Shown here piece by piece: positions 1-8,978 of a DNA stretch of 64,000 nt. The stretch comes from a bacterium (GTDB lineage Bacteria > Myxococcota_A > Bradymonadia > UBA7976 > UBA1532). Every line of letters begins with the position of its first letter. Position 1 is the stretch's first letter. The notes under the pieces are model-generated. The model did not search any database. It saw only the letters and a program-made list of their open reading frames with translations, and was not told where the DNA came from. The position numbers and the translations under genes are program-made. The stretch is taken from the NCBI GenBank assembly GCA_030427205.1, contig JAUHXC010000003.1, positions 310,001-374,000 of the forward strand, given 5' to 3'.

Positions 1-2
1 AT

Positions 3-1265
3 CTGGCCCGGGTCGAGGCGGCGGTGGACGACCACGTCGCCCGCGGGCGCAACTACCTGAGCCACGGCCGCCCGGCCGACGCGGTCGACGAGCTGACCGA
101 GGCCCGCGCGCTGGCCCCGTGGCGGGCCGACGTGGGCCACGCGCTGGCCGAAGCGTACGTCGTTCGGTTCCACGACGGCGGCGACGCGACCGACCGCGCC
201 GCGGCCGAGGGGCTCATCCGCGCCCGGCTCGAGCGTGAGCCCGATCATCAGCCGTCGTATACGCTGCTCAACCGGCTCGATCGCGAGGTGCCCGCCCAGG
301 CGTCGAGCGCGCCCGCGACACCCGCGGCGGCGCGCCGGCGGATGTTGCTCGTCTCGGCGGCCGGCGTCGGTGTGATGCTGCTCATCTCGGGCTTGATGGC
401 CACCCTGATGACTCCGGCGGACGCCCCGGCGCCGCCCGAGCCGCCGGTCAGCACCGCGCCGCCGGTCGAGCCGACGCCTGCGCCGCCGCCCGCGCCGACC
501 CCGACCCCCGCGCCGACCCCGACGCCGACGGACGACGGGGCCGCGCTGCCGCCGGATGGCAAGCACCCGCTGCCCGTCGAGGTCGTCTCGTGGGACAAGT
601 TCGCCGGCATCGAGATCGATACGTCGGGCAGCACCATCAACCGCAGCGGCTACACCTCGGCCTGGCTGCGGTTCCGGGTGCGCAATACCGCGCCCGACCA
701 GGGGCTCGACGGGCTCGCCGGGCGGGTCGAGTTCCTCGACGACGCGGGGCAGGTGGTCTCGCAGAAGGCCATCGAGCTGCTCAACTCGGCGCACTCGATG
801 CTCTACCCCGGCGAGCAGCACGCCTACGGCCGCAGCGTGCCGACCGAGCGCGTGACGGTGCGGGCCCGGCTCATCCTCGACGGGCTCGATCGCCGCTCGG
901 CCACCCAGCCGCCCGGCGGCAAGCCCATCTGCGTGAAGTGGGGCATCGACCAGCCCGATCATCTGGCCTTCGAGGTCACGCAGCGGGGCATCTCGTGGAG
1001 CATGGGCACCCTGACCCTCGACGCCACGGTGCGCAATACCGGCGGCAACGCCATCACCGGGCTGGTGATGCAGGTCGAGCACTACGACGCCGCGGGCGCG
1101 CTCATCACCGAGAGCAACATCCTCGACAAAGAGACCGTCGCCGCCTCGTTCATGCCGCCCTTCGAGCCGGGCGAGCTGCGGCTGCTGCATCACATGAAGG
1201 TGCTCGGCCTCGACGACAAGCCGCGCTACGACCACACCTGCCTGCGCATCACCCAGCTGAAGTAG
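3..1265 (+). CDS. TPR-like / single-pass membrane protein with proline-rich linker (5' end outside window)
   Basis: The frame is open to the left edge, and a GTG at 24 is only an internal candidate, so the gene probably starts upstream. Counting from that GTG, residues 1-90 look like TPR helices (alternating Ala/Leu, typical PADAVDEL spacing). Residues 107-129 form one hydrophobic transmembrane segment preceded by an Arg cluster (AARRRM), and residues 130-175 are a Pro/Ala/Thr linker. The rest is a beta-rich C-terminal domain with two similar halves, each carrying a VRNT motif. The topology suggests a cytoplasmic TPR part, a periplasm-spanning linker and a periplasmic beta domain. No enzyme motif is visible and the role is unknown. 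acs follows 51 nt downstream on the same strand with its own ribosome site. Confidence 0.75.
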   Translation: MARVEAAVDDHVARGRNYLSHGRPADAVDELTEARALAPWRADVGHALAEAYVVRFHDGGDATDRAAAEGLIRARLEREPDHQPSYTLLNRLDREVPAQASSAPATPAAARRRMLLVSAAGVGVMLLISGLMATLMTPADAPAPPEPPVSTAPPVEPTPAPPPAPTPTPAPTPTPTDDGAALPPDGKHPLPVEVVSWDKFAGIEIDTSGSTINRSGYTSAWLRFRVRNTAPDQGLDGLAGRVEFLDDAGQVVSQKAIELLNSAHSMLYPGEQHAYGRSVPTERVTVRARLILDGLDRRSATQPPGGKPICVKWGIDQPDHLAFEVTQRGISWSMGTLTLDATVRNTGGNAITGLVMQVEHYDAAGALITESNILDKETVAASFMPPFEPGELRLLHHMKVLGLDDKPRYDHTCLRITQLK

Positions 1266-1316
1266 CCGCGCGATACGCGTCGACGACGCGCGATCCCGAG
1301 CCATCCCGGAGGCGCC

Positions 1317-3284
1317 ATGAAAGACAGCGAGCATCCCATCGTGACCCACGCCGTGCCCGAGCGGGTGCGTGCGGGCAGCGAGCAGCCGATCGACGACTTC
1401 CCGGCCTACCTCGACGCCCGCCACCGGGCCGAGGCCGACCCCGACGGCTACTGGCTGGCGATCGCCCGTGCGCGGGTGGCGTGGCGCACCGCGCCGACGG
1501 TGGGGCTCGACGGCGGCTATCACAGCGTCGCCGACAGCCCGTTCTCGTGGTTCGCCGACGGCACGCTCAACGTCACCGAGAGCTGCCTCGACGCCCAACT
1601 CGCCGCGCGCGGCGACAAGACGGCGATTCTGTGGGAAGGCGACGAGCCGGGCGACGTGCGCCGCATCAGCTATCGCGCGCTGCACGCCGCGGTCTGCCGG
1701 GCGGCCAACGCCATCGCCGCCCTGGGCATCCAGACCGGCGACCGGGTGATCATCTACATGGGCATGGTGCCCGAGGCGGCCATCGCGATGCTGGCCTGCG
1801 CCCGCATCGGCGCGGTGCACTCGGTGGTCTTCGGCGGCTTCTCCGCCGAGGCCCTGCGCGATCGGGTGCGCGACTGCGGCGCCGAGCTGGTGATCACTCA
1901 GGACGAAGGGCGCCGCGGCGGCAAGTCGGTGCCGCTCAAGGCCGTCGTCGACCAGGCCCTCGAAGGCGAGAAGGGCGTGCGCCACACCCTCGTGGTGCGC
2001 CGCACCGGCGGCGACGTCGGCTGGACCGCCGGCCGCGACGTCTGGTGGCACGACGCGGTCGACGGCGCCGCGGCCGAGCGCGAGGCGACCGTCGTGCCCG
2101 CCGAGCACCCGCTGTTCATCCTCTACACCTCGGGCAGCACCGGCCGCCCCAAGGGGCTGGTGCACACCTGCGGCGGCTACATCACCTACACCGCCCATAC
2201 CCACGCGACGACGTTCGACCTGCGCGAAGACGACGTCTACGCTTGCGTGGCCGACGTGGGCTGGATCACCGGCCACAGCTACATCGTCTACGGTCCGCTG
2301 GCCAACGGCGCGACCTCGCTGATGTTCGAGTCGACGCCGATGTACCCCGACGCCGGTCGCTACTGGGATATGGTCGAGCGGCATGGCATCACGGTCTTCT
2401 ACACCGCGCCGACCGCCATCCGCGCGCTGGCCGCCCAGGGCGATGCCTTCGTGAAGCGCCACGACCGGACGTCACTGCGGGTGCTGGGCACCGTCGGCGA
2501 GCCGATCAACCCCGATGCGTGGCAGTGGTATTACGACGTCGTCGGCGAGGGTCGCTGCGCCATCGTCGATACGTGGTGGCAGACCGAGACCGGCGGGCAC
2601 ATGATCACGCCCATCGCCCCGGCGACGCCCACCAAGCCCGGCTCGGCGACCCAGCCGCTGCCGGGTATCATGCCGGCGCTCGTCGACGGCGAGAGCAGCC
2701 GCATCCTGCGCGGCCCGGCGCAGGGGCATCTGGTGATCACCCACCCGTGGCCCGGTCAGGCGCGCACGGTCTATGGCGACCACCCGCGCTATGTGGCGAC
2801 GTATTTTTCGACCCACAAAGGCATGTACTTCACCGGCGACGGCTGCCGGCGCGACGCCGACGGCGACTATTGGATCACCGGGCGTATCGACGATGTGATC
2901 AATGTCTCCGGGCATCGCATGGGCACCGCCGAGTTCGAGTCGGCGCTGATCGCCCACGACGCGGTCGCCGAGGCGGCCGTGGTGGGATACCCCCATGCCA
3001 TCAAGGGGCAGGGGGTCTACGCCTATATCGTGCTGCAGCCGGGGGAGAGCCACGATGGTGCCTTGGAGAAAGCGCTGAATGGCATCGTGCGCGAAGCCAT
3101 CGGCGTGGTGGCCCGGGTGGATGTCTTCCAGTTCGTGCCGGGGCTGCCCAAGACGCGGAGCGGCAAGGTGATGCGGCGCATCCTGCGCAAGATCGCCGAG
3201 GGTCGAGGCGATCAGCTGGGGGATGTATCGACGCTGGCCGATCCGGGCGTGGTGGATGCCATCAAGGCGGGCGCGAAGGTGTAG
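1317..3284 (+). CDS. acs: Acetyl-CoA synthetase (AMP-forming)
   Basis: This enzyme activates acetate to acetyl-CoA through acetyl-AMP in the cytoplasm. The 655 residues match the usual length of about 650. The adenylation loop TSGSTGRPKGL lies near residues 271-282. The TWWQTETGG motif (419-427) includes the Trp that limits the acyl pocket to acetate in well-studied Acs enzymes, which argues against a propionyl or longer-chain enzyme. The C-terminal PKTRSGKVMRR carries the catalytic Lys (about 617), the residue normally silenced by lysine acetylation. The N-terminal ACAS segment (DGYWLAIA) is present. The ATG at 1317 is preceded by GGAGG with a 5-nt gap, which fixes the start. A propionate preference cannot be fully excluded. 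Confidence 0.96.
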   Translation: MKDSEHPIVTHAVPERVRAGSEQPIDDFPAYLDARHRAEADPDGYWLAIARARVAWRTAPTVGLDGGYHSVADSPFSWFADGTLNVTESCLDAQLAARGDKTAILWEGDEPGDVRRISYRALHAAVCRAANAIAALGIQTGDRVIIYMGMVPEAAIAMLACARIGAVHSVVFGGFSAEALRDRVRDCGAELVITQDEGRRGGKSVPLKAVVDQALEGEKGVRHTLVVRRTGGDVGWTAGRDVWWHDAVDGAAAEREATVVPAEHPLFILYTSGSTGRPKGLVHTCGGYITYTAHTHATTFDLREDDVYACVADVGWITGHSYIVYGPLANGATSLMFESTPMYPDAGRYWDMVERHGITVFYTAPTAIRALAAQGDAFVKRHDRTSLRVLGTVGEPINPDAWQWYYDVVGEGRCAIVDTWWQTETGGHMITPIAPATPTKPGSATQPLPGIMPALVDGESSRILRGPAQGHLVITHPWPGQARTVYGDHPRYVATYFSTHKGMYFTGDGCRRDADGDYWITGRIDDVINVSGHRMGTAEFESALIAHDAVAEAAVVGYPHAIKGQGVYAYIVLQPGESHDGALEKALNGIVREAIGVVARVDVFQFVPGLPKTRSGKVMRRILRKIAEGRGDQLGDVSTLADPGVVDAIKAGAKV

Positions 3285-3288
3285 GGAA

Positions 3289-3302
3289 CGGCAAGCGTGC
3301 CG
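3289..3302. terminator. Small hairpin between convergent genes
   Basis: CGGCA and TGCCG arms with a 4-nt loop lie 5 nt after the acs stop codon, in the gap facing the end of the minus-strand immunity gene. There is no T-tract, so intrinsic termination is only a guess from position. Confidence 0.25.
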
Positions 3303-3349
3303 CCAAGCGTGGACCCGAAGTCCGCGCGCATGTCTGATTGTCCGATTCT

Positions 3350-4351
3350 CTAGCCCGGCTGCCATCCCTCGACTTGCTCGAATCCGAGTAGATAGAGAGT
3401 TCCATTCGACATGAGTGTCTTGAACACCTTCCAATCTGGGACAGGCATTCCATCGAGTAGTGAGCCATCCCTCAGATCATGACGCACGAGCCGGGTCGAG
3501 TCGTCCGCGCGATTGCGTTCATGCACGACGAGCGTTTCATCAAAGATATCGGCGAACCCAATGCTGAATTCGCCTTCGGGCACAGAGACCCAGAGTTCTG
3601 CTAGGTCGTCGAGTCCGTGAGCTGCCCGCTTGCCACATGCATCGGTCACGAACAGCGCATCCTGCCCGGTCGTGAGGGGTTGGGTGCGGCTCGTCCAATC
3701 TGCCGGCGTGCTCAGGAGCGATGTCCGTCCGGTATCATTCTCAAATCGCGCTACCCATGGTCGACGGCTTCTTGGCTCTCGGCCCCAGAAGACCGTCGAT
3801 GCCCCGCTTGGGAAGACGCTCTCCACTCGGCTCTTGTCCCAGACCTCTTGCAGGCCGGACTCGGGTCCGACCGTACCCGCACCCCGTCGGCCGACAATCC
3901 AGAGTCGCCCGTTCACCGAGCGCAGTGTCTCAAAGCCATTCGGGATGACAATCGAAGTCCGTCTGCCGGCCACCGGATCGAGAGCGCTCACACGGGTAGA
4001 GTGGCCACCATGGCGCTCGATGTACCAGACCCGTCCAGCGTGGAGGCAGATCCCCCTATGCAAGGGCCAGTCGGGGAGGATCACGGTGTCGAGCACATGC
4101 CCGGTCGCCGGCGACAGCACGACCAGGGCAGGTTTGTGCTCAGTCGTTTCGACCAGGACGGTGAGCGCTGCAGTCGTGGTGGCGATGAAGTGCAGGCCGC
4201 GGCCGGACGTTGCCGGGGCAGACCACAGATGGTGACCATCGGTCCTGTCTATGGCGAGGACTGAATCTCTGAGCTTGCAGTAGAGCGATGAGTCGTCGTC
4301 TGCGAGCGCTTGGACAAGACCCGGTACGTGAGCCGAAACTACGGACGTCAT
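3350..4351 (-). CDS. Beta-propeller-like protein, probable immunity partner of the upstream toxin
   Basis: The 333-residue protein starts at an ATG (4351) just 7 nt after the stop codon of the large toxin-like gene, with AAGGGAG upstream lying inside the toxin's last codons. This points to one mRNA. It has no signal peptide or membrane segment, so it should be cytosolic. Its repeats of the type LYCKLRDSVLAIDRTDG and LVVLSPATGHVLDT resemble PQQ/WD-type propeller blades. Its codon use is looser than the genomic norm, like the toxin tip and unlike acs next door. Position, size, location and shared composition suggest an immunity protein binding the HNH-like tip (inference). I recognise no named immunity family. 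An upstream in-frame start at 4414 would lie within the toxin gene and is less likely. Confidence 0.7.
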   Translation of the reverse strand: MTSVVSAHVPGLVQALADDDSSLYCKLRDSVLAIDRTDGHHLWSAPATSGRGLHFIATTTAALTVLVETTEHKPALVVLSPATGHVLDTVILPDWPLHRGICLHAGRVWYIERHGGHSTRVSALDPVAGRRTSIVIPNGFETLRSVNGRLWIVGRRGAGTVGPESGLQEVWDKSRVESVFPSGASTVFWGREPRSRRPWVARFENDTGRTSLLSTPADWTSRTQPLTTGQDALFVTDACGKRAAHGLDDLAELWVSVPEGEFSIGFADIFDETLVVHERNRADDSTRLVRHDLRDGSLLDGMPVPDWKVFKTLMSNGTLYLLGFEQVEGWQPG

Positions 4352-4358
4352 CAATGGC

Positions 4359-7300
4359 CTAGCTCCCTTCCGATGACTTGGCTTTCTTGCGCAAGGTCTG
4401 ATAAGTGATGTCACCGAGCAGGTGGAGCGTTCCGATCAATATCGATTCAGGCTCCTTCGCGAACGCACGCGAGAGGTCACGGTAGCTGAGCGTCTCGACG
4501 TTGTCTTCCATCAGGCCCGTGATGCTGACACCATCAATGAGTCGATGAAGCGCTGCGTGAGCGCTCTGGGCGACGTCTTGGCTCGCCTTGCCGATGACCG
4601 ACAACAGGTTCCCTTCCACATGGCTGCCCCCGAGATACAGCGGGAGTACATGGTGAACCTCCTCACCGAGCTTGTGGCTGGCCTCGTTCTCGGCTTCGCT
4701 GGCTATAGCACCGTATAGCGCAGGACTGATCTTGGCCCCTTCACGTGTCTTGACGTAGTCTGACGATTGCGGGACGGTTCGCGGGATCTTGGTGTGGTCG
4801 ACATAGGCCAACTTATGATGCCGGATCGACCCGAGAACGTTGCTGACGATGCCTTCTGCGAGGCTTTCCACCGTCTGACCTTTCTTCAACAGATCAGGCT
4901 TCCGTTGTTGGATGCTCATGAGGTTCTGCTGAACCGCTGCGAGCATTTCACTGCGGAAGCCCTCCTCGGTGCCTGTTTCCTGGAAGATCACGTCCAGGGT
5001 GAGGTCTACGTTGTCTGTCGTAACCAGCTTGCGACCACCGGTCGCGAAGACGGCCACCCACGGGTTGTCCGTCTTGTCCTCTGCCTTGCTGAGAGACTCG
5101 AGATCGTTGGGCTGAACTCCGCCATATACGCGGGTCAGTCCCCGGCAGATCGCGTCTTTGTCCAGGTGCGCCATTGGATCAGCGCTCGATTCGCCCTCGA
5201 CGAGTTTGCCCTCATCGTCGAGGCTCACCGTTGGCAGTCCCTCTGTCTTGCCGTAGCGATAGATATACGGACTGGCTTGGCTCGGTGTCCGCAGGCCGTA
5301 GTCTGGGAGTCGGCGGTTGCCGTCCGAACCGGTCTCTGCCGGGTTGATCAGCACCTGCGTCGGCGTCTTGGTTCGGTCGATGAACCTCTGCCCGAGATGG
5401 TCATAGACCGGGTGATCGGCGAGGTCGAACTCTTGACCGAAGAACTCGAAGAGCGGCTTGAGTAGCTTGACGAGTTCACTCTGGCTGTCCTCGGTCTTCT
5501 TGTCGTTCTCGTTGGCCGTCTTGTCGTCACCGGCAGCCTCGGAGTCGCTGGTTTTCTTGGCCAACGTCTTGGTGCCGTCAAGATGGCTCTTGGCAGCGCT
5601 GATGGTTGAGCGCGGCTTGTACTTGGTCAACTTCGCCTTCATATCGGCGGAGTCGTCTTTCTCCTTTTCGGTCAGGTCCGACTCCCAATGAGCGAGTCGC
5701 TCAGAGACGGGCATCGGTGTACTGGCAACCATCAGCTCCGGCTGCGAGTTGCTGGTATCGACCCAGAGGCGATGCGACTCTGCATCCGCTGAGAACCGCA
5801 CCGTCTTGCCGATCTCACCGTCCCCTTCGTCGCCCCCTTCTTCCTCCTCCTCATCCCCACCGACACCCAGCTTCTTCAGCAGCCCCCGCACGTGCTTCGC
5901 GATCCACCCGATCGCCGTATCGACAACCCCCAGCACCCAGTCCTGCAGGTCGCGGATGATGCCGGCGATCTTGTCCGGCAGATCACCCAGCCCGATCAGC
6001 TCGGCGACGAAGTCGATCGCCGGGGCGATCATCCCGGCCAGCGCCAGCTCGACCTTGCCCGCGAGCGCCGCGGTATTGCCCGCGATCAGATCCGCGGCCC
6101 CGTTCACGATGGCCTCGACCACCTTGAAGATCTTCGCCGCGTTCTCGAACAGCCAGGTGACCGCGTCGTAGATCGCCAGGACGGCCTGCACGATCGCGCC
6201 GGCCGGGTTGAGCATCGACAGCAGCTTGACGACCGCCTTCTGGACCACCTTCTCGATGAGCCACTGCATCGCGGCGTCTTTGACCATGCCGACGAGCTGC
6301 GAGGGATCGAAGTGATCCTTGAGCATCTCGAAGAGGCCCGCCGGGCCCTGCTGCATGAAGGTGCCGATGAACTCGATGGCCTTGTCGAGCAGCTCGACGT
6401 TGTCTTCGCCGATGTGCTTGCCGAGCACCTGCTTGATGCGGTCCCAGGTCAGCCCCATGACCTGCAGGCAGAGCGTCACGATGCTGCCCAGCGAGAAGTC
6501 GGGCGGGATCTGCACCCCGACGCTCGCCAGGCCGCCGGTGATCCACTCGAAGAAGCCGTTGCCCAGGTGGGTGACGATGTTGTCGAAGAACTGCTTGAAG
6601 CCGTCGCCGACCGCGCCCATGAAGGTCTTGGCGAAGCCGATCGGGTCGTCGGCGATGGCCTGCACCACGTCGCCGAGCTTATCGACCATCGCCCAGAACG
6701 CGCCCGGATCGATGCCGGCCAGGCTCAACAGGCCGTTGACGATCGCCCGGAACGGATCCTCGAGGAACTCGGCGATGGCGTCGGCGATGCGGCCGATGAT
6801 GCCCTTGGCCGCCTCGCGCCGCGAATGGACCTCCTCGCGCACCTCCTGCACCGCACCGGCTGCCCGCTCGCAGAGGTCCTGGGTGAAGTCCTGCTGGGTC
6901 TTCTGCACGTCGCTCTGGAGCGTATCCAGCTCTTCGTTGAGGGTCGCGGCTTCGCCGGTGGCCCACTCTTTCAACTCGTCGGGCAGGCTGTCGACGACGG
7001 CGTCGATCTGCGTGCGGGCGTTGGCGATGATCGCCTCGCAGGCGGCGATGACGCCGTTGACCTCTTCGGAGATCTTCGTGATCAGCGCGCAGACGTCGTC
7101 GCCGAACTTCTTCTCGGCCTTGTCGTAGAGCGCGACGATCTCGTCCGGCAGGCCGAACACGCTGTCCTTCAAGGACACCAGCCCGCCGAGGATACCGTCG
7201 TGCCGCTCCTCGATGATGCGGTCGACTTCGGCGAGCGACGTCTTGAAGTCGGTCGCGTACTGGGCGACGCCGGCGTCCCACTTGGCCATCGCGTTGGTCG

Positions 7301-8774
7301 ACAGCGGCTCGAGCAGGGTCGTGACCTGGCTCTTGGCGTCGGTGAAGATCTGCCGCATGCGCTGCCCGGCCTGGGCCCGCATCTGCTCCTCGGAGCCGAC
7401 CATCTGCCCTTGCCGGCCGCCGGTCGAGCCCACGGTCTGCGCCCGCGACGCCTGCAGGGCCGCCAGCGCCTGGGTCTGCAGCGCGGCCATGTCGGTCTGG
7501 GCGGTGGCGATGGCCTCGGCCTGACGGGCGTTCAGCTCGGCGGGGGTCTCGACGGCCTCCTCTTCGAGTTCGCCCTGAGCATCGCGGGCCGCTCCGATCG
7601 GCCCGTCTTCGACGAGCTGGGCGGGCTCGGTCTCCATGCCCGCCTCTTCCATCGCCTGGGCTTGTTCCTGCACGTCGGCGTCGAGGCTGAAGTCCTCCTC
7701 GGGGATCGGATCGGGGGCCGCCTGGGTGGCGTCCCCGCCGTCGGCGGTCACCGCCGGATCGGCGGTCTCGTACGCGGTCGGGGTCTGCGCCGGCTGGCCG
7801 GCGGGCGCCTCGTCCATGCCGGCGTACTCGCCCTGGACCCGCTCGGCGTCGCCCTTCACGTCGGCCTGCAGGGTATCGCCGGCCGCCTTGGCCATCGCTT
7901 CGGGATCGGCGTCGACGAGGCTGTCTTCGTCGGGCGGCCGCTTGTCGCGGATCGCCTTGCGGATGCGATCGCACAGCTCGAGGATCTCGGCGCTGGGCGA
8001 CGGCTTGTCGTCGAGCGCCTGGGTCAGCGCGACCTCGGCCCGGCCGGCGGTCTCGTCCTCGGGCTCGGTGACGGCGCCCCGGGCGTCGGCCGCGCTCTGC
8101 TCGCCGGCCGGCAGCGTGCCCGCTTCTCCCCCGGCGCTGCCCATGTCGGCGTTGGCCGCTTCGAGGCGGGCCTGCTCGTCGCCGTCGAGGCTCTCGGGGG
8201 CCTCGGGCATCTGCAGCTCGACGTCGCCGCCCGCGCCGCCGCCGCCCGCGCCGCCTCCGCCGCCGCCCGCCGCGCCGCCGCCTCCGCCCGCTGCGCCGCC
8301 CGCAGGCTGCGCGCCGGCCGTCGCTTCGGATGCCCCGGCGCCCGGGGTCTGTGCGCCGGGGGCACCCTCGCCGCCGGCCTCGCCCGCGCCCTCGGTCGCC
8401 GCTTCGCCCGCAGCGGGCGCGGCTTCGGCGCCACCGGCGGCAGGGCCAGCCTCGCCTCCGCCGGGCGCGGCCTCGCCTCCACCGGGTTCGGTCTCGCCTC
8501 CGCCGGGCGTCGCCTCCGGTCCGCTCGGCGCGGCGGCCTGCGCGTCCCCTGGGTTGTTCCCGGCGCCCGGCCCGGCGTCGGCACGTTCCGGCGCCGACGC
8601 GCCGTCGGGTGGCGCCGACGCGGCGCCGTTCGCTCGCTCGCTGCGAATGTCATCGGCCTGACCCTGCTGGCTGCGCCGCGACGCGCGGGCCTGGGCGACC
8701 TCGTCGACCTGCGCGCCCGGGTCTGCGCCGGCGGCGTCGGCTTCACGATCGTCGGCGTATGCGTGGGCGTTCAC
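4359..8774 (-). CDS. Giant polymorphic-toxin-like protein (contractile-injection-system cargo type) with C-terminal HNH-like nuclease tip
   Basis: 1471 residues from a GTG at 8774 with GGAG 6 nt upstream. Order: a charged N-terminus; a Gly/Ala/Pro/Glu low-complexity stretch (about 40-200, with GGGG runs); acidic Ala-rich helices and coiled coils (about 200-670); several long amphipathic or hydrophobic helices (about 670-970) including NPAGAIVQAVLAIYDAV; an acidic linker DEEEEEGGDEGDGE near 975; a segment with SADAESHRLWVD and VASTPMPVSERLA; and a tip with EEVHHVLPLYLGG (HH at 1374-1375), Asn at about 1389 and AHAALH (to about 1410). From memory, the NPxGAIVQ helix block and the ESHxLWVD pre-toxin segment recur in effectors associated with extracellular contractile injection systems. 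The HH-N-H pattern is typical of HNH/Endonuclease VII toxins. No signal peptide is present. No injection-system structural gene and no N-terminal DUF4157 HExxH motif are seen here, so the delivery route is inferred. Confidence 0.75.
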   Translation of the reverse strand: MNAHAYADDREADAAGADPGAQVDEVAQARASRRSQQGQADDIRSERANGAASAPPDGASAPERADAGPGAGNNPGDAQAAAPSGPEATPGGGETEPGGGEAAPGGGEAGPAAGGAEAAPAAGEAATEGAGEAGGEGAPGAQTPGAGASEATAGAQPAGGAAGGGGGAAGGGGGGAGGGGAGGDVELQMPEAPESLDGDEQARLEAANADMGSAGGEAGTLPAGEQSAADARGAVTEPEDETAGRAEVALTQALDDKPSPSAEILELCDRIRKAIRDKRPPDEDSLVDADPEAMAKAAGDTLQADVKGDAERVQGEYAGMDEAPAGQPAQTPTAYETADPAVTADGGDATQAAPDPIPEEDFSLDADVQEQAQAMEEAGMETEPAQLVEDGPIGAARDAQGELEEEAVETPAELNARQAEAIATAQTDMAALQTQALAALQASRAQTVGSTGGRQGQMVGSEEQMRAQAGQRMRQIFTDAKSQVTTLLEPLSTNAMAKWDAGVAQYATDFKTSLAEVDRIIEERHDGILGGLVSLKDSVFGLPDEIVALYDKAEKKFGDDVCALITKISEEVNGVIAACEAIIANARTQIDAVVDSLPDELKEWATGEAATLNEELDTLQSDVQKTQQDFTQDLCERAAGAVQEVREEVHSRREAAKGIIGRIADAIAEFLEDPFRAIVNGLLSLAGIDPGAFWAMVDKLGDVVQAIADDPIGFAKTFMGAVGDGFKQFFDNIVTHLGNGFFEWITGGLASVGVQIPPDFSLGSIVTLCLQVMGLTWDRIKQVLGKHIGEDNVELLDKAIEFIGTFMQQGPAGLFEMLKDHFDPSQLVGMVKDAAMQWLIEKVVQKAVVKLLSMLNPAGAIVQAVLAIYDAVTWLFENAAKIFKVVEAIVNGAADLIAGNTAALAGKVELALAGMIAPAIDFVAELIGLGDLPDKIAGIIRDLQDWVLGVVDTAIGWIAKHVRGLLKKLGVGGDEEEEEGGDEGDGEIGKTVRFSADAESHRLWVDTSNSQPELMVASTPMPVSERLAHWESDLTEKEKDDSADMKAKLTKYKPRSTISAAKSHLDGTKTLAKKTSDSEAAGDDKTANENDKKTEDSQSELVKLLKPLFEFFGQEFDLADHPVYDHLGQRFIDRTKTPTQVLINPAETGSDGNRRLPDYGLRTPSQASPYIYRYGKTEGLPTVSLDDEGKLVEGESSADPMAHLDKDAICRGLTRVYGGVQPNDLESLSKAEDKTDNPWVAVFATGGRKLVTTDNVDLTLDVIFQETGTEEGFRSEMLAAVQQNLMSIQQRKPDLLKKGQTVESLAEGIVSNVLGSIRHHKLAYVDHTKIPRTVPQSSDYVKTREGAKISPALYGAIASEAENEASHKLGEEVHHVLPLYLGGSHVEGNLLSVIGKASQDVAQSAHAALHRLIDGVSITGLMEDNVETLSYRDLSRAFAKEPESILIGTLHLLGDITYQTLRKKAKSSEGS

Positions 8775-8978
8775 AGCGTACTCCGCATCCGGCGGGCGCG
8801 TGGTCCGTACCGTGCGATGAGATCACGCGCGCGAATCCGAATCTGGGAGCTGTCTGCCGAATTCATGCTCGCCCTCTCATACCATGCGGTCACAACCGTA
8901 GATGGCTCATCGGGCGGGGTAAAGAGCTGTTTTCGGTTGTCCGTATGCGTGTAATGGCAGCGAAAGAGGCACCTGCTG

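Noticed and set aside
3289..3302. acs-end hairpin as a firm intrinsic terminator
   Set aside because: Arms are only 5 bp and no T-run follows; kept only as a low-confidence feature.
590..3337. Plus-strand open frame of 915 codons overlapping acs
   Set aside because: It is a shifted reading of the TPR protein and acs, rich in Arg and Ala, and ignores the clear acs frame.
4359..8774. The large protein considered as a phage tape-measure protein
   Set aside because: Its long helices are similar in feel, but there are no tail genes nearby, and the pre-toxin segment, HNH-like tip and immunity-like neighbour fit an effector better.
5892..8954. Plus-strand open frame of about 1000 codons opposite the toxin gene
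   Set aside because: Leu/Gly/Asp/Arg/His repeats with no motif. The minus-strand frame has recognisable domains and a good start.
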